A stretch of 64,000 nt of DNA from NCBI GenBank assembly GCA_020634035.1, contig JACKCM010000001.1, positions 620,001 to 684,000 of the forward strand, given 5' to 3'. The translations under genes and the position numbers were made by a program. A model generated the notes under the pieces. The model made no database searches, was not told the origin of the DNA, and saw only the letters and a list, made by a program, of their open reading frames with translations. Positions 1 to 8,471 of this stretch are shown here, one piece after another (positions within the stretch are counted from its first letter, which is position 1; every line of letters begins with the position of its first letter). Source of the DNA: Candidatus Obscuribacterales bacterium (GTDB taxonomy: Bacteria > Cyanobacteriota > Vampirovibrionia > Obscuribacterales > Obscuribacteraceae).

Positions 1-1162
1 GCTTCAGAAGATTGGCTCCGATCAATCCTGCCGGTTTGATTCTCAGGTTGGCTGCGAAGTTTTTGAGGGGAGCGACGGCCACCGAGATGTCGTTAATGGT
101 GAGGTCTCCCAGTCTAACCGAATCCAGATTCATGAATTGCATTTTCATCGCCCCGGAGCCGGTGGTGATGTTGAAGTCTCCGGAATCTCTTATTCCAAGG
201 GACTTAGCTACTTCTGAGTCGATAATCGACTGGGTGGCCCCGGTGTCGATCAAAAATGTGAGCTCTTTTTCTCCATTTACTTTTGCCTTGATCAAGATCT
301 CGTTGGCGACCAGCTTGAAGGGTATCAGTACTGGACCGGAGAGCAATCTCTCAGGAATTTCCTGGGCCGGCAGCTTGAAAATATCGTCCGAAACGGCAGA
401 GGTTAGATCGTATTTCTGAATTTGAAAGTCGCTGACCTTTTTTTGGTCCGAGTATTCTATTAACCGATACGGTGTTCTGGTGCCTTCCAGCTCTTTGTAG
501 TCTGCGTATTCATAGGCTTTTACACAGTTGACTCCTTGCTCGGTATCAGTGCCTGTGTATTCGGTTCTGGCGACAAGATGGGTCCTGGGATCTATGTAGA
601 GAACTGAATCCTTGCCATCATCTGCGGTGACTATGAGAGTTAGATATTTTTTGCCTCTTAGCTTTTTTGTCTCGCCTTTTTTAATGGCACGATCTGGCTC
701 TTGCAGGTTCTCTAGAAGCAGCAGTCCGTGTAGCTGGTCTTCAAGGATGCGTTGCGAAGTGATGCGGTCGGTCGGCATGGCGTGATTGCCTTGCTGGGTC
801 CAGCATGACTGGCCGTCAAAGCAGGTTATAACGGTCTGACCCATGAAGTTCGATTTCAGATATTGTTTTTTGCCTTTTGAAATCAGCATGCAGTCCAATT
901 TGTTTGAAGAGCCTGATATCGAAGAGATCTGCTCCAGGATGCCCTGGGCGTGATAGCCTTTTTCGTTCAAGCCGACAATGTTTTCGAGACCGCCGTGGGC
1001 TTTCACCACTTTGAGTGCCAGAGCCCTGGCTTCTTTGTTCTCTTTCGAGCCGGGCGCGATGACGTTTAAGTGTTCTGCGGTATTAAGTGCGGCGACGGGC
1101 AGAGGCGCTGCGAGGAGAGAGCCTGAAAGAAAAGAAGCCAGTACCAGTAATTTAATATGCAT
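1..1162 (-). CDS. Secreted retropepsin-like aspartyl protease, C-terminus cut by window edge
   Basis: The minus-strand frame is open from position 1162 to the window edge (387 codons visible), so the C-terminus is missing. It begins with a signal peptide (basic MHIK, then a hydrophobic stretch ending near AAPLPVAA). An N-terminal domain contains a KVVKAHGG segment typical of lipoprotein-sorting-like modules found ahead of bacterial single-domain aspartyl proteases. Near positions 236-262 it encodes FLIDTGATQSIID, the DTGA active-site motif, followed by the usual GSG and GLIGAN-type segments. One DTG is seen, so it probably works as a dimer outside the cytoplasm. An in-frame ATG at 1183 is an alternative start; 1162 leaves more room for promoters opposite panC and gives a cleaner signal peptide. 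Substrate unknown. Confidence 0.8.
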   Translation of the reverse strand, partial: MHIKLLVLASFLSGSLLAAPLPVAALNTAEHLNVIAPGSKENKEARALALKVVKAHGGLENIVGLNEKGYHAQGILEQISSISGSSNKLDCMLISKGKKQYLKSNFMGQTVITCFDGQSCWTQQGNHAMPTDRITSQRILEDQLHGLLLLENLQEPDRAIKKGETKKLRGKKYLTLIVTADDGKDSVLYIDPRTHLVARTEYTGTDTEQGVNCVKAYEYADYKELEGTRTPYRLIEYSDQKKVSDFQIQKYDLTSAVSDDIFKLPAQEIPERLLSGPVLIPFKLVANEILIKAKVNGEKELTFLIDTGATQSIIDSEVAKSLGIRDSGDFNITTGSGAMKMQFMNLDSVRLGDLTINDISVAVAPLKNFAANLRIKPAGLIGANLLK

Positions 1163-1236
1163 AAACAGGGTTGCCGGGGACATTGTAGAATTAGTATTTT
1201 CCGTTATTGGCCGTGAACTACAAGACGAGGTCTCTC

Positions 1237-2130
1237 ATGAAGATTTCATCTAAGCTGTCCGGAGAGATTCGCATCGCCCGCAGCAAAAGTGATGTGAGGA
1301 GCTGGTACGACTCTGTCCGCTCTGAGTTTCCCGGATCTGTCATCGGTTTTGTGCCGACCATGGGTGCTCTTCACAAAGGTCATGAAACCTTAATAGAATC
1401 AGCTTCGACCAGATGCGATCGAGTGGTCGTCTCGATTTTTGTCAATCCCACCCAGTTCGGACCGGGAGAGGATCTCGATAAATATCCCAGGACTTTCGAA
1501 GCGGATCTGGAGATTTGTAAAAGACACGGGGTTGATCTGGTTTTCAGTCCGGAGCCGGCGGAGCTTTATCAAACCGGCACAGAAGCGCTGACCGTTATTG
1601 AACCGCCCCGAGAGCTGATTGAGCGTCTGTGTGGATTAAGTAGACCCGGTCATTTTTGCGGTGTTGCCACTGTGGTAGCCAAACTTTTCAACATAGTTCG
1701 ACCGGATAAAGCTTATTTTGGTGAGAAAGACTTTCAGCAATTGCAGGTTGTCAAAAGGATGGTTCGGGATCTGGATATCCCTGTAGAGATTGTTCCGGTG
1801 CCGACCGTACGCGATCACGATGGGCTGGCTCTTAGTTCTAGAAATGCCTATCTTTCTGAAGAACAACGTGCAATAGCCCCGCGTTTGCAAGCTGGTCTGG
1901 TTCGAATCGGTGAGCTTGTGAGGGGCCAGGAGAAGCTGGCTCTGTCAGAGGCGATCGATCTTGTTAGGGTCGATCTTTCTGAAAATGGCGGATTCAATAT
2001 TGATTATCTCGAGGTTTGTGACTGTGACACCCTCGAGCCCCTTGTTGAAGCCCCGGCTGATCGCAAAATTGTCATTTTGATAGCGGCGAAGCTGGGCGCT
2101 GTCCGCTTGATAGATAACCTGGTGGTTTAG
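1237..2130 (+). CDS. panC: Pantothenate synthetase
   Basis: Joins pantoate and beta-alanine using ATP to give pantothenate, the last step before coenzyme A synthesis; cytoplasmic. The 297-residue product shows the family signatures PTMGALHKGH, FVNPTQFGPGEDLDKYPR, GEKDFQQLQVVKRM and SSRNAYLS, and has the usual length. The ATG at 1237 is chosen because CGAGG lies six bases upstream; an in-frame TTG at 1207 lacks a ribosome site and would add ten unconserved residues. It is transcribed divergently from the aspartyl protease and converges, with only three bases between, on an IlvC-like gene whose family can also reduce ketopantoate, so the pairing may be functional. No panB or panD is visible. 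Confidence 0.96.
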   Translation: MKISSKLSGEIRIARSKSDVRSWYDSVRSEFPGSVIGFVPTMGALHKGHETLIESASTRCDRVVVSIFVNPTQFGPGEDLDKYPRTFEADLEICKRHGVDLVFSPEPAELYQTGTEALTVIEPPRELIERLCGLSRPGHFCGVATVVAKLFNIVRPDKAYFGEKDFQQLQVVKRMVRDLDIPVEIVPVPTVRDHDGLALSSRNAYLSEEQRAIAPRLQAGLVRIGELVRGQEKLALSEAIDLVRVDLSENGGFNIDYLEVCDCDTLEPLVEAPADRKIVILIAAKLGAVRLIDNLVV

Positions 2131-2133
2131 GAT

Positions 2134-3126
2134 TTAGAAAATCAGGCTCTCTTTCAACTCTTCGCCGGTGCGATTCAAGCGGCTGTTTTTTTCTTCGGTT
2201 TGCATAGACTGAGCAAGGTTGTTCGGTTTTGTAGCATCTGCTAGGAATATTCTGGCGAACTCGCCGTTTTCGATGCGCTCCAGGGCGGTATCCAGCCTGT
2301 TGCGGGTGCGGCTGTCGATCAACTCTGGTCCGGTCATATAGGCACCATATCTGGCTGTATTTGAGATAGCGCTGCGCATGCCGTCGAGACCGCGGTCGAA
2401 GAGCAGGTCGGCTATCAGTTTTACTTCTTTCAGGCACGAGATATAGGCAAGTTCAGGCTGGTAGCCGTTTTTGACAAGGGTATCGAAACTGGATTTGATC
2501 AATTCGGGAATGCCGCCGCAGAGAACGGCTTGTTCGCAGAATAGATCGACTACGGTCTCTTCCTGGAAGCTGGTCTCGATTACTCCGGCACGGGTACTGC
2601 CTATGCCATCGGCATAGGCAAGCGCTTTTTCGCGGGCCTGACCAGAGCTGTTTTGTTCTACTGCAACAAGGGCCGGTAAGCCTTTGTGGGCCAGGAAAAG
2701 GCTGCGCACCTGGTGTCCCGGTCCTGTAGGGGCGACCATGATGATGTCGGCAGTTTTCGGAAGAGTTACGGTTTTGTAATTGATGGCGAAGCCATGGGCG
2801 AAAAGATAGGTGGCATCAGGTTTTGCATGCGGCTTTATAGATTCGTAATACACTTTTGGTATCTGTTCATCCGGTAAAGTCAGCACAATCAACTCGGATT
2901 GTTCGGTAGCATTTTCGATTGAAAATGTGGCGAATCCGTCTGTTGATGCTTTTTCGTTAGATGCGCCATCGGCCCTTGCTCCGACAATAACTGAAAAACC
3001 GCTGTCGCGGAGATTGAGAGCATGGGCTCGTCCCTGGTTGCCATAGCCGATAACAGCGATGGTCTTGTCTTTCAAGATGTCCCTGTTGGCGCAATCTTCG
3101 TAGAGAATCGTGGCCATATCACACAT
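2134..3126 (-). CDS. Divergent class I ketol-acid reductoisomerase-like protein
   Basis: A 330-residue protein with the fold of ketol-acid reductoisomerase (IlvC), which normally isomerises and reduces acetohydroxyacids for valine/isoleucine synthesis. Seen: Rossmann motif GYGNQG (27-32), PDEQ, AHGF (His111), DLFCEQ with metal ligands Asp194 and Glu198, and ISNTARYG. Two conserved active-site positions differ. The lysine of the VAPK.PG motif is Thr134 (VAPTGPG), and the first glutamate of the Y.E.LHE motif is Ser230 (YISCLKE). Family knowledge assigns both to catalysis, chiefly to isomerisation. It may therefore be a reductase only, for example on ketopantoate, since panC is adjacent; this is inference. 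ATG at 3117 is an alternative start. No ilvB or ilvN is nearby. Confidence 0.85.
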   Translation of the reverse strand: MCDMATILYEDCANRDILKDKTIAVIGYGNQGRAHALNLRDSGFSVIVGARADGASNEKASTDGFATFSIENATEQSELIVLTLPDEQIPKVYYESIKPHAKPDATYLFAHGFAINYKTVTLPKTADIIMVAPTGPGHQVRSLFLAHKGLPALVAVEQNSSGQAREKALAYADGIGSTRAGVIETSFQEETVVDLFCEQAVLCGGIPELIKSSFDTLVKNGYQPELAYISCLKEVKLIADLLFDRGLDGMRSAISNTARYGAYMTGPELIDSRTRNRLDTALERIENGEFARIFLADATKPNNLAQSMQTEEKNSRLNRTGEELKESLIF

Positions 3127-3395
3127 ACACTCCGGTCTATTTAAAGAAAATGAAATTTTTTAGAGACTGCCTGCGAAAGTATATTCTTAAAAGATCCGGT
3201 GGTCGTAGCATCCTATATAGTGTCTTCATTTTTCTTAAAATGGTGATTATATCTAAGGTTAAACCTTGCGGAAAGGGCTTGTTTTACCGGTTCAAGAAGT
3301 CTATTCTGGATAAGTCGTTCGTCCATCTACATCACTAATTGCCCGTGCTCATGCCCGTGTAAATAGGATGGCGTTCCTAGATCCAGGGGGCTTTC

Positions 3396-4577
3396 TTGGT
3401 TAATACTAGTCCTTTAGTCCAGGGTACTCAGTCATTTGTAAGCTCCCGGTCCCCAGCGCTTTCCGGAGAGTTTTCGAATAATCGCCAGCGAATCAGCATT
3501 ATCGGTGATGGCGTTGAAAGTCTTGCCGTCGCGAATTTAATAAGCGACGAAACCATTGATGTATGCCCGATTGATTCTCCTGAAGCCGGATTTTATTATG
3601 GTGTACACAGCTTCGAAATCAGGCAGCGAAATGCCAGCGTTTGTTTTTATCGCGGTTCTATATCAGCAGAGATAATCTGTGACGATATCTCAGTTGCAGT
3701 CAGGAACTCGAGAGCAATTTTTGTTTGTGCCGGTGCCACTGGATATAGTGATATTGCGGCTGCGGTCGCTCCGCATCTCGAAAATGGTCAGGTGATCTGT
3801 CTGGTCAACTCTCCTCTGGGTGGGGCTTTGCAGTTTCAGAGTGAACTGCGCAAGCTTGATTCAAAAGCCCAGGTAAGCCTGATTGAAATAGGCCGAATTT
3901 TTGATTCAATTCTGGTCGAGTCAGGAGTTATGCTGATTTCCGGTTTGCGCAAAAGAATACCTGTTTGTGGTATTACCCGTAATGATACTCGCAAAGGTTT
4001 GAGTATTATCCAGAGTCTGGTGGACGAGACTGTTCCTTCCTCCAACGTGATTGAGCGTGGTTTAACCGACGTCGAGCGTCTGCTCCGACCGATACTGGCC
4101 CTTGCCGCTCTAATGGGCTCGAAACAAAACGTTGAACTGACAGTGAACGATTATGTGCTCAATATGGTCGAAGCGGTAGAAACAGAAGTCCAGTCCCTGG
4201 CAGCGGTTTATGGTTCCACTGCTCCCGGATTTTTGAAGTCTGTCCAGGATTTCATGAATGTCGGCGATATAGCCTCGGAGTCTCCTTTCGAAACCCTTGA
4301 ACTGGCTCTGGTTTCTCTCGGAAAAGTCGTGCTCGGGGAAGCGGATATCAGCAACGAAACATTTTTGAGTGTTCTCGAAGAAGACGTCAAAGAGATTTAT
4401 GCTCTCTTGTCCGACCTGGGTACCCATGCTCATCTGCCGGTGCCAACCATCGATTCCATCGTCGATCTCTCGGCTGCTCTTCTGAAGAAGAATGTCCGAG
4501 ATGAGGGAAGGTCGGTTTCGGCTATGGGCCTGGTCGGCTTCGATAGCCGCGAAATCATGGATCTTGTCAATAACTGA
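3396..4577 (+). CDS. Opine/octopine dehydrogenase-like NAD(P) oxidoreductase
   Basis: A 393-residue protein resembling the NAD/NADP octopine/nopaline dehydrogenase family. It has an N-terminal nucleotide-binding start (ISIIGDGVESLAVANLI), a central segment (GYSDIAAAVAPHLENGQVICL followed by GGAL) matching the family's helix-strand after the cofactor domain, and a helical C-terminal domain. These enzymes reduce an imine or keto group; related dehydrogenases include non-canonical ketopantoate reductases. The dinucleotide motif is GDGVES rather than GxGxxG/A, so cofactor preference is unclear. It starts at TTG 3396 with AGGGGG five bases upstream. It is divergent from the IlvC-like gene; the 269-base gap must hold both promoters. 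Substrate unknown. Confidence 0.7.
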   Translation: MVNTSPLVQGTQSFVSSRSPALSGEFSNNRQRISIIGDGVESLAVANLISDETIDVCPIDSPEAGFYYGVHSFEIRQRNASVCFYRGSISAEIICDDISVAVRNSRAIFVCAGATGYSDIAAAVAPHLENGQVICLVNSPLGGALQFQSELRKLDSKAQVSLIEIGRIFDSILVESGVMLISGLRKRIPVCGITRNDTRKGLSIIQSLVDETVPSSNVIERGLTDVERLLRPILALAALMGSKQNVELTVNDYVLNMVEAVETEVQSLAAVYGSTAPGFLKSVQDFMNVGDIASESPFETLELALVSLGKVVLGEADISNETFLSVLEEDVKEIYALLSDLGTHAHLPVPTIDSIVDLSAALLKKNVRDEGRSVSAMGLVGFDSREIMDLVNN

Positions 4578-4993
4578 CGCTAGGTTCGAAAAGGATAACA
4601 ATTCACTGTTTTAGCGGCGCTAGGCAGATTTTTGGCTGTAGCCAAGAGGGTGTGCCTGGTGAATTCTGTTGGGTTTGAATTGGATGTCATGAAGAAGGGC
4701 TTGTTTGGCTCGTTTTTATTGCGGTAATTGCTTCGCTTTACTTCTTTTATTTATTGTTGAGTGTCTTTCCTTGATTTCATAAACACGTCTTAGTGCTTAT
4801 TTCTCTATAACTCCTAGTCTTTCTCGAACTCCCCATGCCGGTGCGTTGAACACCCTGGTTCAGGCCGGAGCGCATTAGGGTTTGGTTTGACTTGGTCTTT
4901 TGTGTTTTGTCACGTCGACTCCAGTAAGAAGTTGTCCCGGAGTCTGTGCTGTTATGTGCCACCTGACAACTAATAAAACACCTAAGGAATCCC
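4578..4993. other. Gene-free leader, 416 bases
   Basis: No convincing open frame. It separates the reductase stop from the tandem unknown pair and probably carries the promoter and a long 5' leader of the 4994 gene. It ends with AAGGA five bases before the ATG. No riboswitch fold was recognised. Confidence 0.5.
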
Positions 4994-6094
4994 ATGGGTA
5001 AATTCACTTCCGCGAACTACCCTGAACTCCTCGGAGTTACAGCGGTATGTCAGATTTCTGACGAAGAGATCTGGCAGAATTTACTCTCCCCCATTACCAG
5101 GGCACTTCTCGGACCAGTAGTTCGAGTAAGACCACCGGTGGTGCTGGAGACTGTTGAAGGTCTCTTCCCGGGCGATCAGGCAACCAACCTGAACGACCAC
5201 AAGCTCTACGGTGGGAGAGATGGTTTTGTCAGAAACCCCTATGTCTGCAACGTGTACGACATGGCCAATGGACTTGTTGTGATCAAGCGGGACGGCGTCA
5301 AATTCGAAGTCTTCTGCTGGTACGGCAATGTCCAGAAGGGCAGCGGGGAGATGATTTTTAAGGCGGCTCTGCGAGACAGACGCTATGACGGAAGCGCTCG
5401 AGCGAACGATTCTGCTTTGCTCGACTATCCTTACAGCGACCCTGTTTTCCACCAGCCTCTGAGCCAGGAGCTCAAGTCGGTGGAGCTCTCTATCTACGCC
5501 TATCTGCCCGGCACCCGCATCAGTCAGGTTGCCGGCGATACGGAGTATGAGCGCTTCGTGCAGCAGCCCTTCAAGTTTATTCGGGATCCCGATCAGTTCC
5601 TCAAGAATTTCGACAAAGCATGGAAGTCCAATCGGGCGCCGGGGCAGTATGCTGTTCCGATCCATGATGTGTCCGGCTATGTTCTGCGCGGCTTCAAGAA
5701 GCTGGCCAGAAAAGCCGGTTATGACCTGCTCGAGATGGCTCCCAGCCACTATCACGTGGCTCGCTGGGGTATCCAGGGCGGTTATCGATTTTCTTACAGG
5801 GTCCAGGAGAACGCCTTCGATGCCATCAAGGACGGTATCGATCGCCTGAAGCGCCGCGGTATTGTTTTGAGCCGTGTGCAGCAGTCCTGGGTTCCGGTCC
5901 TCCAGAGCCTCCCCGAGGACAAGATCCCGGAGAATCTCAGTCTTGGTGGTCCGGTCTGGCCGCAGAACAACATCGATGACCAATGTCTCTGGCTCTACAA
6001 GCCTGTGAGCTGCAAAGCCCACGGCTTCGTGCCCGAAGGCTATGAGATCGATCTGTCTGCCAAATCGGGTTCGGTGCTTGATCTCGGTGATTGA
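4994..6094 (+). CDS. Unknown protein, tandem paralog A
   Basis: A 366-residue soluble protein I do not recognise. It is clearly paralogous to the next gene: both share NYPELLG/NIPELLG starts, FPGD..(T/S)NLNDH, IKRDGVKF.VF.WYG, ALRDRRYDG..RAND.ALLD, KSVELS.Y.YLPG, SHYHVARW and LGG..WPQ.NI near the C-terminus. No signal peptide or membrane segment. The repeated conserved Asp, Arg, His and Trp residues suggest an enzyme or ligand-binding fold rather than a structural protein, but no catalytic motif is assignable. Codon use is strongly C/G-ending, unlike panC upstream. ATG 4994 is preceded by AAGGA. Probably co-transcribed with the paralog and a small membrane protein. Confidence 0.85.
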   Translation: MGKFTSANYPELLGVTAVCQISDEEIWQNLLSPITRALLGPVVRVRPPVVLETVEGLFPGDQATNLNDHKLYGGRDGFVRNPYVCNVYDMANGLVVIKRDGVKFEVFCWYGNVQKGSGEMIFKAALRDRRYDGSARANDSALLDYPYSDPVFHQPLSQELKSVELSIYAYLPGTRISQVAGDTEYERFVQQPFKFIRDPDQFLKNFDKAWKSNRAPGQYAVPIHDVSGYVLRGFKKLARKAGYDLLEMAPSHYHVARWGIQGGYRFSYRVQENAFDAIKDGIDRLKRRGIVLSRVQQSWVPVLQSLPEDKIPENLSLGGPVWPQNNIDDQCLWLYKPVSCKAHGFVPEGYEIDLSAKSGSVLDLGD

Positions 6095-6193
6095 GCCCGA
6101 CCGCCTCTGTGTATTACGTGCAGACCCAAATTTTTTGCCTAGCAATGTGGAGACGTAGAAGCTCCACAGTCTTTTCAGCAAGGAGATAATGGA

Positions 6194-7324
6194 ATGTCGA
6201 ACAACGACCATTTCAAAGAATCAAACATTCCTGAGCTCCTCGGTTTCACTCCTGTTTCCATGGTCTCTGACCGGGAGATCTGGGAGCACCTCGTTACGCC
6301 TCAAGTGAAGGCGATGCTTGGTGATATCGTCAGCCGTGAAGTCACGGTGAGAGAAAGGACCGAGGGCGATTTTCCAGGGGACGAAGTTTCGAATCTCAAT
6401 GACCACCAGCTCTTTGGTGGTCTGAAGGGGTTTGTCCGTTTCCCGTTCATCAATACCTTCATCAAGACCAAGTACGGTGCGCTGATCATCAAGCGTGACG
6501 GCGTCAAGTTCAAGGTCTTTGCCTGGTATGGCAAGCCCGGCGCCACCAAGATGGAGCTGATCTTCAAGGTCGCTCTTCGTGACCGGCGCTATGATGGCAC
6601 CAAGCGTGCCAACGACACCGCCCTGCTCGATTTCGAGTACGATGATCCCGAGCTCAACCGTGTCCTCGAACTCGAGGGCATGCCCGAGCACTCGAAGTCG
6701 GTGGAGCTCTCCGTTTACGGCTACCTTCCCGGCTCTCTGATTGTCGATGCCACAGGCGACCAGGAGATGAATGATTTCGTCGCCAGCCCCTTCCGCTTCG
6801 TCGACCAGCCCGAGAAGTTCCTGGAGCTTTTCAATCGTGCCTGGAAGAGCGCGCGCAGTCCCGGTCAAACCGGCAGTGCCGTGCCCGATGTGGCGCGTCT
6901 GGTTCCGACCGCGGTGGAGCGTTTTGCCGTCAATCAGGGTTACGACTATATCGAGAACGCCTCGAGCCACTATCATGTGGCACGCTGGGCTGAATCGATC
7001 GGTTATCGCTACACCTGCGAAGAGCAGGATGCGGCTATCAAGGCTCTGACCGAAGGGATCAAGCGTCTCAAAGATTCTGGTCAGAAGTTTCAGCGTCATC
7101 AGGAATCCTGGGTCTGTGTGCTTCAGCACCTGCCTCGCAAATTCATTCCCGATGAGCTCTATCTCGGCGGTGCTCGCTGGCCCCAGGACAACATCGGCCA
7201 ACAGAACCTCTGGATGTACAAGCCACTTTCTGAGCGTGCCATCGAGGCAGCGAAGAAGGCGGGCAAGATCCAGCAGCGTAAATGTGGCTCTGGTGCCAAG
7301 CAGATCGCCTCGAAAAAGGGATGA
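6194..7324 (+). CDS. Unknown protein, tandem paralog B
   Basis: A 376-residue paralog of the preceding gene, conserved along its whole length, with extra residues after the DDPEL segment and a lysine-rich C-terminus. Shared blocks include FPGDEVSNLNDHQL, IKRDGVKFKVFAWYG, RDRRYDGTKRAND and SSHYHVARW. Soluble, no signal peptide, function unknown. The start at 6194 has AAGGAG eight bases upstream. It is separated by 99 bases from copy A, and its stop lies immediately before the start of a small membrane protein, suggesting translational coupling. Divergence between the two copies is substantial, so the duplication is old and both copies seem to be kept for distinct roles. C/G-ending codon bias is as strong as in copy A. 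Confidence 0.85.
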   Translation: MSNNDHFKESNIPELLGFTPVSMVSDREIWEHLVTPQVKAMLGDIVSREVTVRERTEGDFPGDEVSNLNDHQLFGGLKGFVRFPFINTFIKTKYGALIIKRDGVKFKVFAWYGKPGATKMELIFKVALRDRRYDGTKRANDTALLDFEYDDPELNRVLELEGMPEHSKSVELSVYGYLPGSLIVDATGDQEMNDFVASPFRFVDQPEKFLELFNRAWKSARSPGQTGSAVPDVARLVPTAVERFAVNQGYDYIENASSHYHVARWAESIGYRYTCEEQDAAIKALTEGIKRLKDSGQKFQRHQESWVCVLQHLPRKFIPDELYLGGARWPQDNIGQQNLWMYKPLSERAIEAAKKAGKIQQRKCGSGAKQIASKKG

Positions 7325-7329
7325 CCCCA

Positions 7330-7464
7330 ATGGCCGCCAAAGCCATAGAGCTCCTCCAGGTCCTCGGTTTTCTTGGACTCTGGATGGGGCTTACTGTTCT
7401 ATTCTTCCTGCTGATCACCTACCCGGTGTGGAGCAAGAAGCTGTTTAAGAAGAAGGACGGTTAA
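7330..7464 (+). CDS. Small single-pass membrane protein
   Basis: A 44-residue product with one hydrophobic helix (about VLGFLGLWMGLTVLFFLLI) and a very basic tail, SKKLFKKKDG, predicting an N-out/C-in orientation. ATG 7330 lies nine bases after an AAGGG run; an alternative ATG at 7321 overlaps the upstream stop as ATGA. Either way translation is probably coupled to the paralog B gene. It could anchor or modulate the soluble pair, but this is inferred only from position. A strong terminator follows. Confidence 0.65.
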   Translation: MAAKAIELLQVLGFLGLWMGLTVLFFLLITYPVWSKKLFKKKDG

Positions 7465-7478
7465 CCTGTCCTACCAGG

Positions 7479-7526
7479 AAAAGGGAGCAGCCGGTCTAGG
7501 CCTGTTGCTCCCTTTTCGTTTTTTTG
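7479..7526 (+). terminator. Intrinsic terminator of the 4994-7464 unit
   Basis: Arms AAAAGGGAGCA and TGCTCCCTTTT around a 16-base loop, followed by CG and a run of seven T. It ends the tandem-paralog operon nine bases before the ACTAT palindrome. Confidence 0.85.
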
Positions 7527-7534
7527 TCGCAAAC

Positions 7535-7549
7535 ACTATATAAGATAGT
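7535..7549. repeat. ACTAT-N5-ATAGT palindrome, copy 1 (exact)
   Basis: ACTAT ATAAG ATAGT, extendable to CACTAT/ATAGTG (6-base arms). It lies nine bases beyond the T-run of the plus-strand terminator and before a hairpin serving the convergent minus-strand gene. One of four exact copies in the window. Confidence 0.7.
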
Positions 7550-7617
7550 GAATAGTGAAAAAATGAAAAAATCCGCGAACTGCAGTGTGTTTACATCAAT
7601 ACTGTCAGAAGGATTTG

Positions 7618-7649
7618 CCAGGAACAGGAGGTAGTTTCCCTGTTCCTGG
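7618..7649 (-). terminator. Hairpin at the 3' end of the 7663 gene
   Basis: Perfect 11-base arms CCAGGAACAGG / CCTGTTCCTGG with a 10-base loop, directly after the minus-strand stop. There is no clear T-run on the minus strand, so termination may be weak or the hairpin may protect the mRNA end. Confidence 0.55.
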
Positions 7650-7662
7650 CTGATCAAAAATC

Positions 7663-8433
7663 TCAGTGCTGCCAGGTGTACTGACGCATCACCTTTTCGG
7701 CGGCGCTGATATGGCTGTAGGCCTGGCTGTAATTCCTGGCCATGAGAGCCTTGTTCGCTTTTTCAATCGAAGCGGTGGCGGCTCGGACGTGGTAGATTTC
7801 CAGACCCGGCAAGAGTCTTGCTTTCACCTGCTCACAGATGACCCGGGCTTTCTGCCAGTCGGACAGTGCGCCGGCGAAAATCCAGTGAAGCATGTAGCGG
7901 GCGTTGTTGAGCGCCGTGGCCGAGAGTTCGACTCGTGTCTGGGGCGATAGAACCTCAGCCTGGTCGGCGCCAATCAGGCGATTTGCCCGGCCGGAAATAT
8001 CCCAGAGATGGTCGAGGAACTCGTTCAACTCTTCGGCGCTGGCATAAGAGCGCTCGGTCGTGCTTCTGGCAAGAGAGCGTTCGAGCAGCTTGCATTCAGC
8101 CAGCAGAATGCGATGGCCGGCGTTCTGCGAATCGAGCTTGACCAGTCCGTCCACGGCTGAGCGCAGAGTCTCGATCTGAGTCTTTTGCCACCGCCCGCGG
8201 TTTGCCGCTTTCATGGTAGAGACGATGAGCTGTTTCACGGAGCCGGCAATTACGGAGGCAAGTGCCTTCTTCGCATCTTCTTTCAGCGGATTGTCCGCTT
8301 CGTCACCGACCAGAGACAGTTCAGCCAGCTGGTCGATCCAGATAAGAGCGGCCGCATAATCTTCTGCTTCGAGCAAGCTGCGCACCCTGGTCTGAATGAA
8401 ATCCAGATCTCGGTTGGGGTTGGTCGTAGTCAT
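7663..8433 (-). CDS. Unknown helical protein
   Basis: A 256-residue, all-helical-looking soluble protein with no recognised domain. Several segments (SLLEAEDYAAALIWIDQLAEL near the start, KALMARNYSQAYSHISAAEKVM near the end) resemble TPR-like or helical-hairpin repeats, so a scaffolding role is possible. ATG 8433 has GGAGG six bases upstream. It follows a small membrane protein by 38 bases in the same orientation and is likely in one operon with it. Codon use is strongly C/G-ending. Its 3' end faces the tandem-paralog operon, with a hairpin and the ACTAT palindrome between. Confidence 0.75.
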   Translation of the reverse strand: MTTTNPNRDLDFIQTRVRSLLEAEDYAAALIWIDQLAELSLVGDEADNPLKEDAKKALASVIAGSVKQLIVSTMKAANRGRWQKTQIETLRSAVDGLVKLDSQNAGHRILLAECKLLERSLARSTTERSYASAEELNEFLDHLWDISGRANRLIGADQAEVLSPQTRVELSATALNNARYMLHWIFAGALSDWQKARVICEQVKARLLPGLEIYHVRAATASIEKANKALMARNYSQAYSHISAAEKVMRQYTWQH

Positions 8434-8471
8434 GATTTCCTCCGATAGCTGAGGTTTTTAGATTGCTGAGA

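Noticed and set aside
3212..3226. CCTATATAGTG in the divergent region as another palindrome copy
   Set aside because: It lacks the ACTAT-N5-ATAGT spacing and lies in a promoter region, where TATA-like sequence is expected.
3150..3338. 62-codon frame in the gap before the opine-dehydrogenase-like gene
   Set aside because: No ribosome site and basic, random-looking sequence in an AT-rich promoter region.
5081..6211. 376-codon antisense frame over paralog A, and a similar one over paralog B (6221-7330)
   Set aside because: The plus-strand frames are paralogous to each other along their length and have ribosome sites; the antisense frames follow from codon bias.
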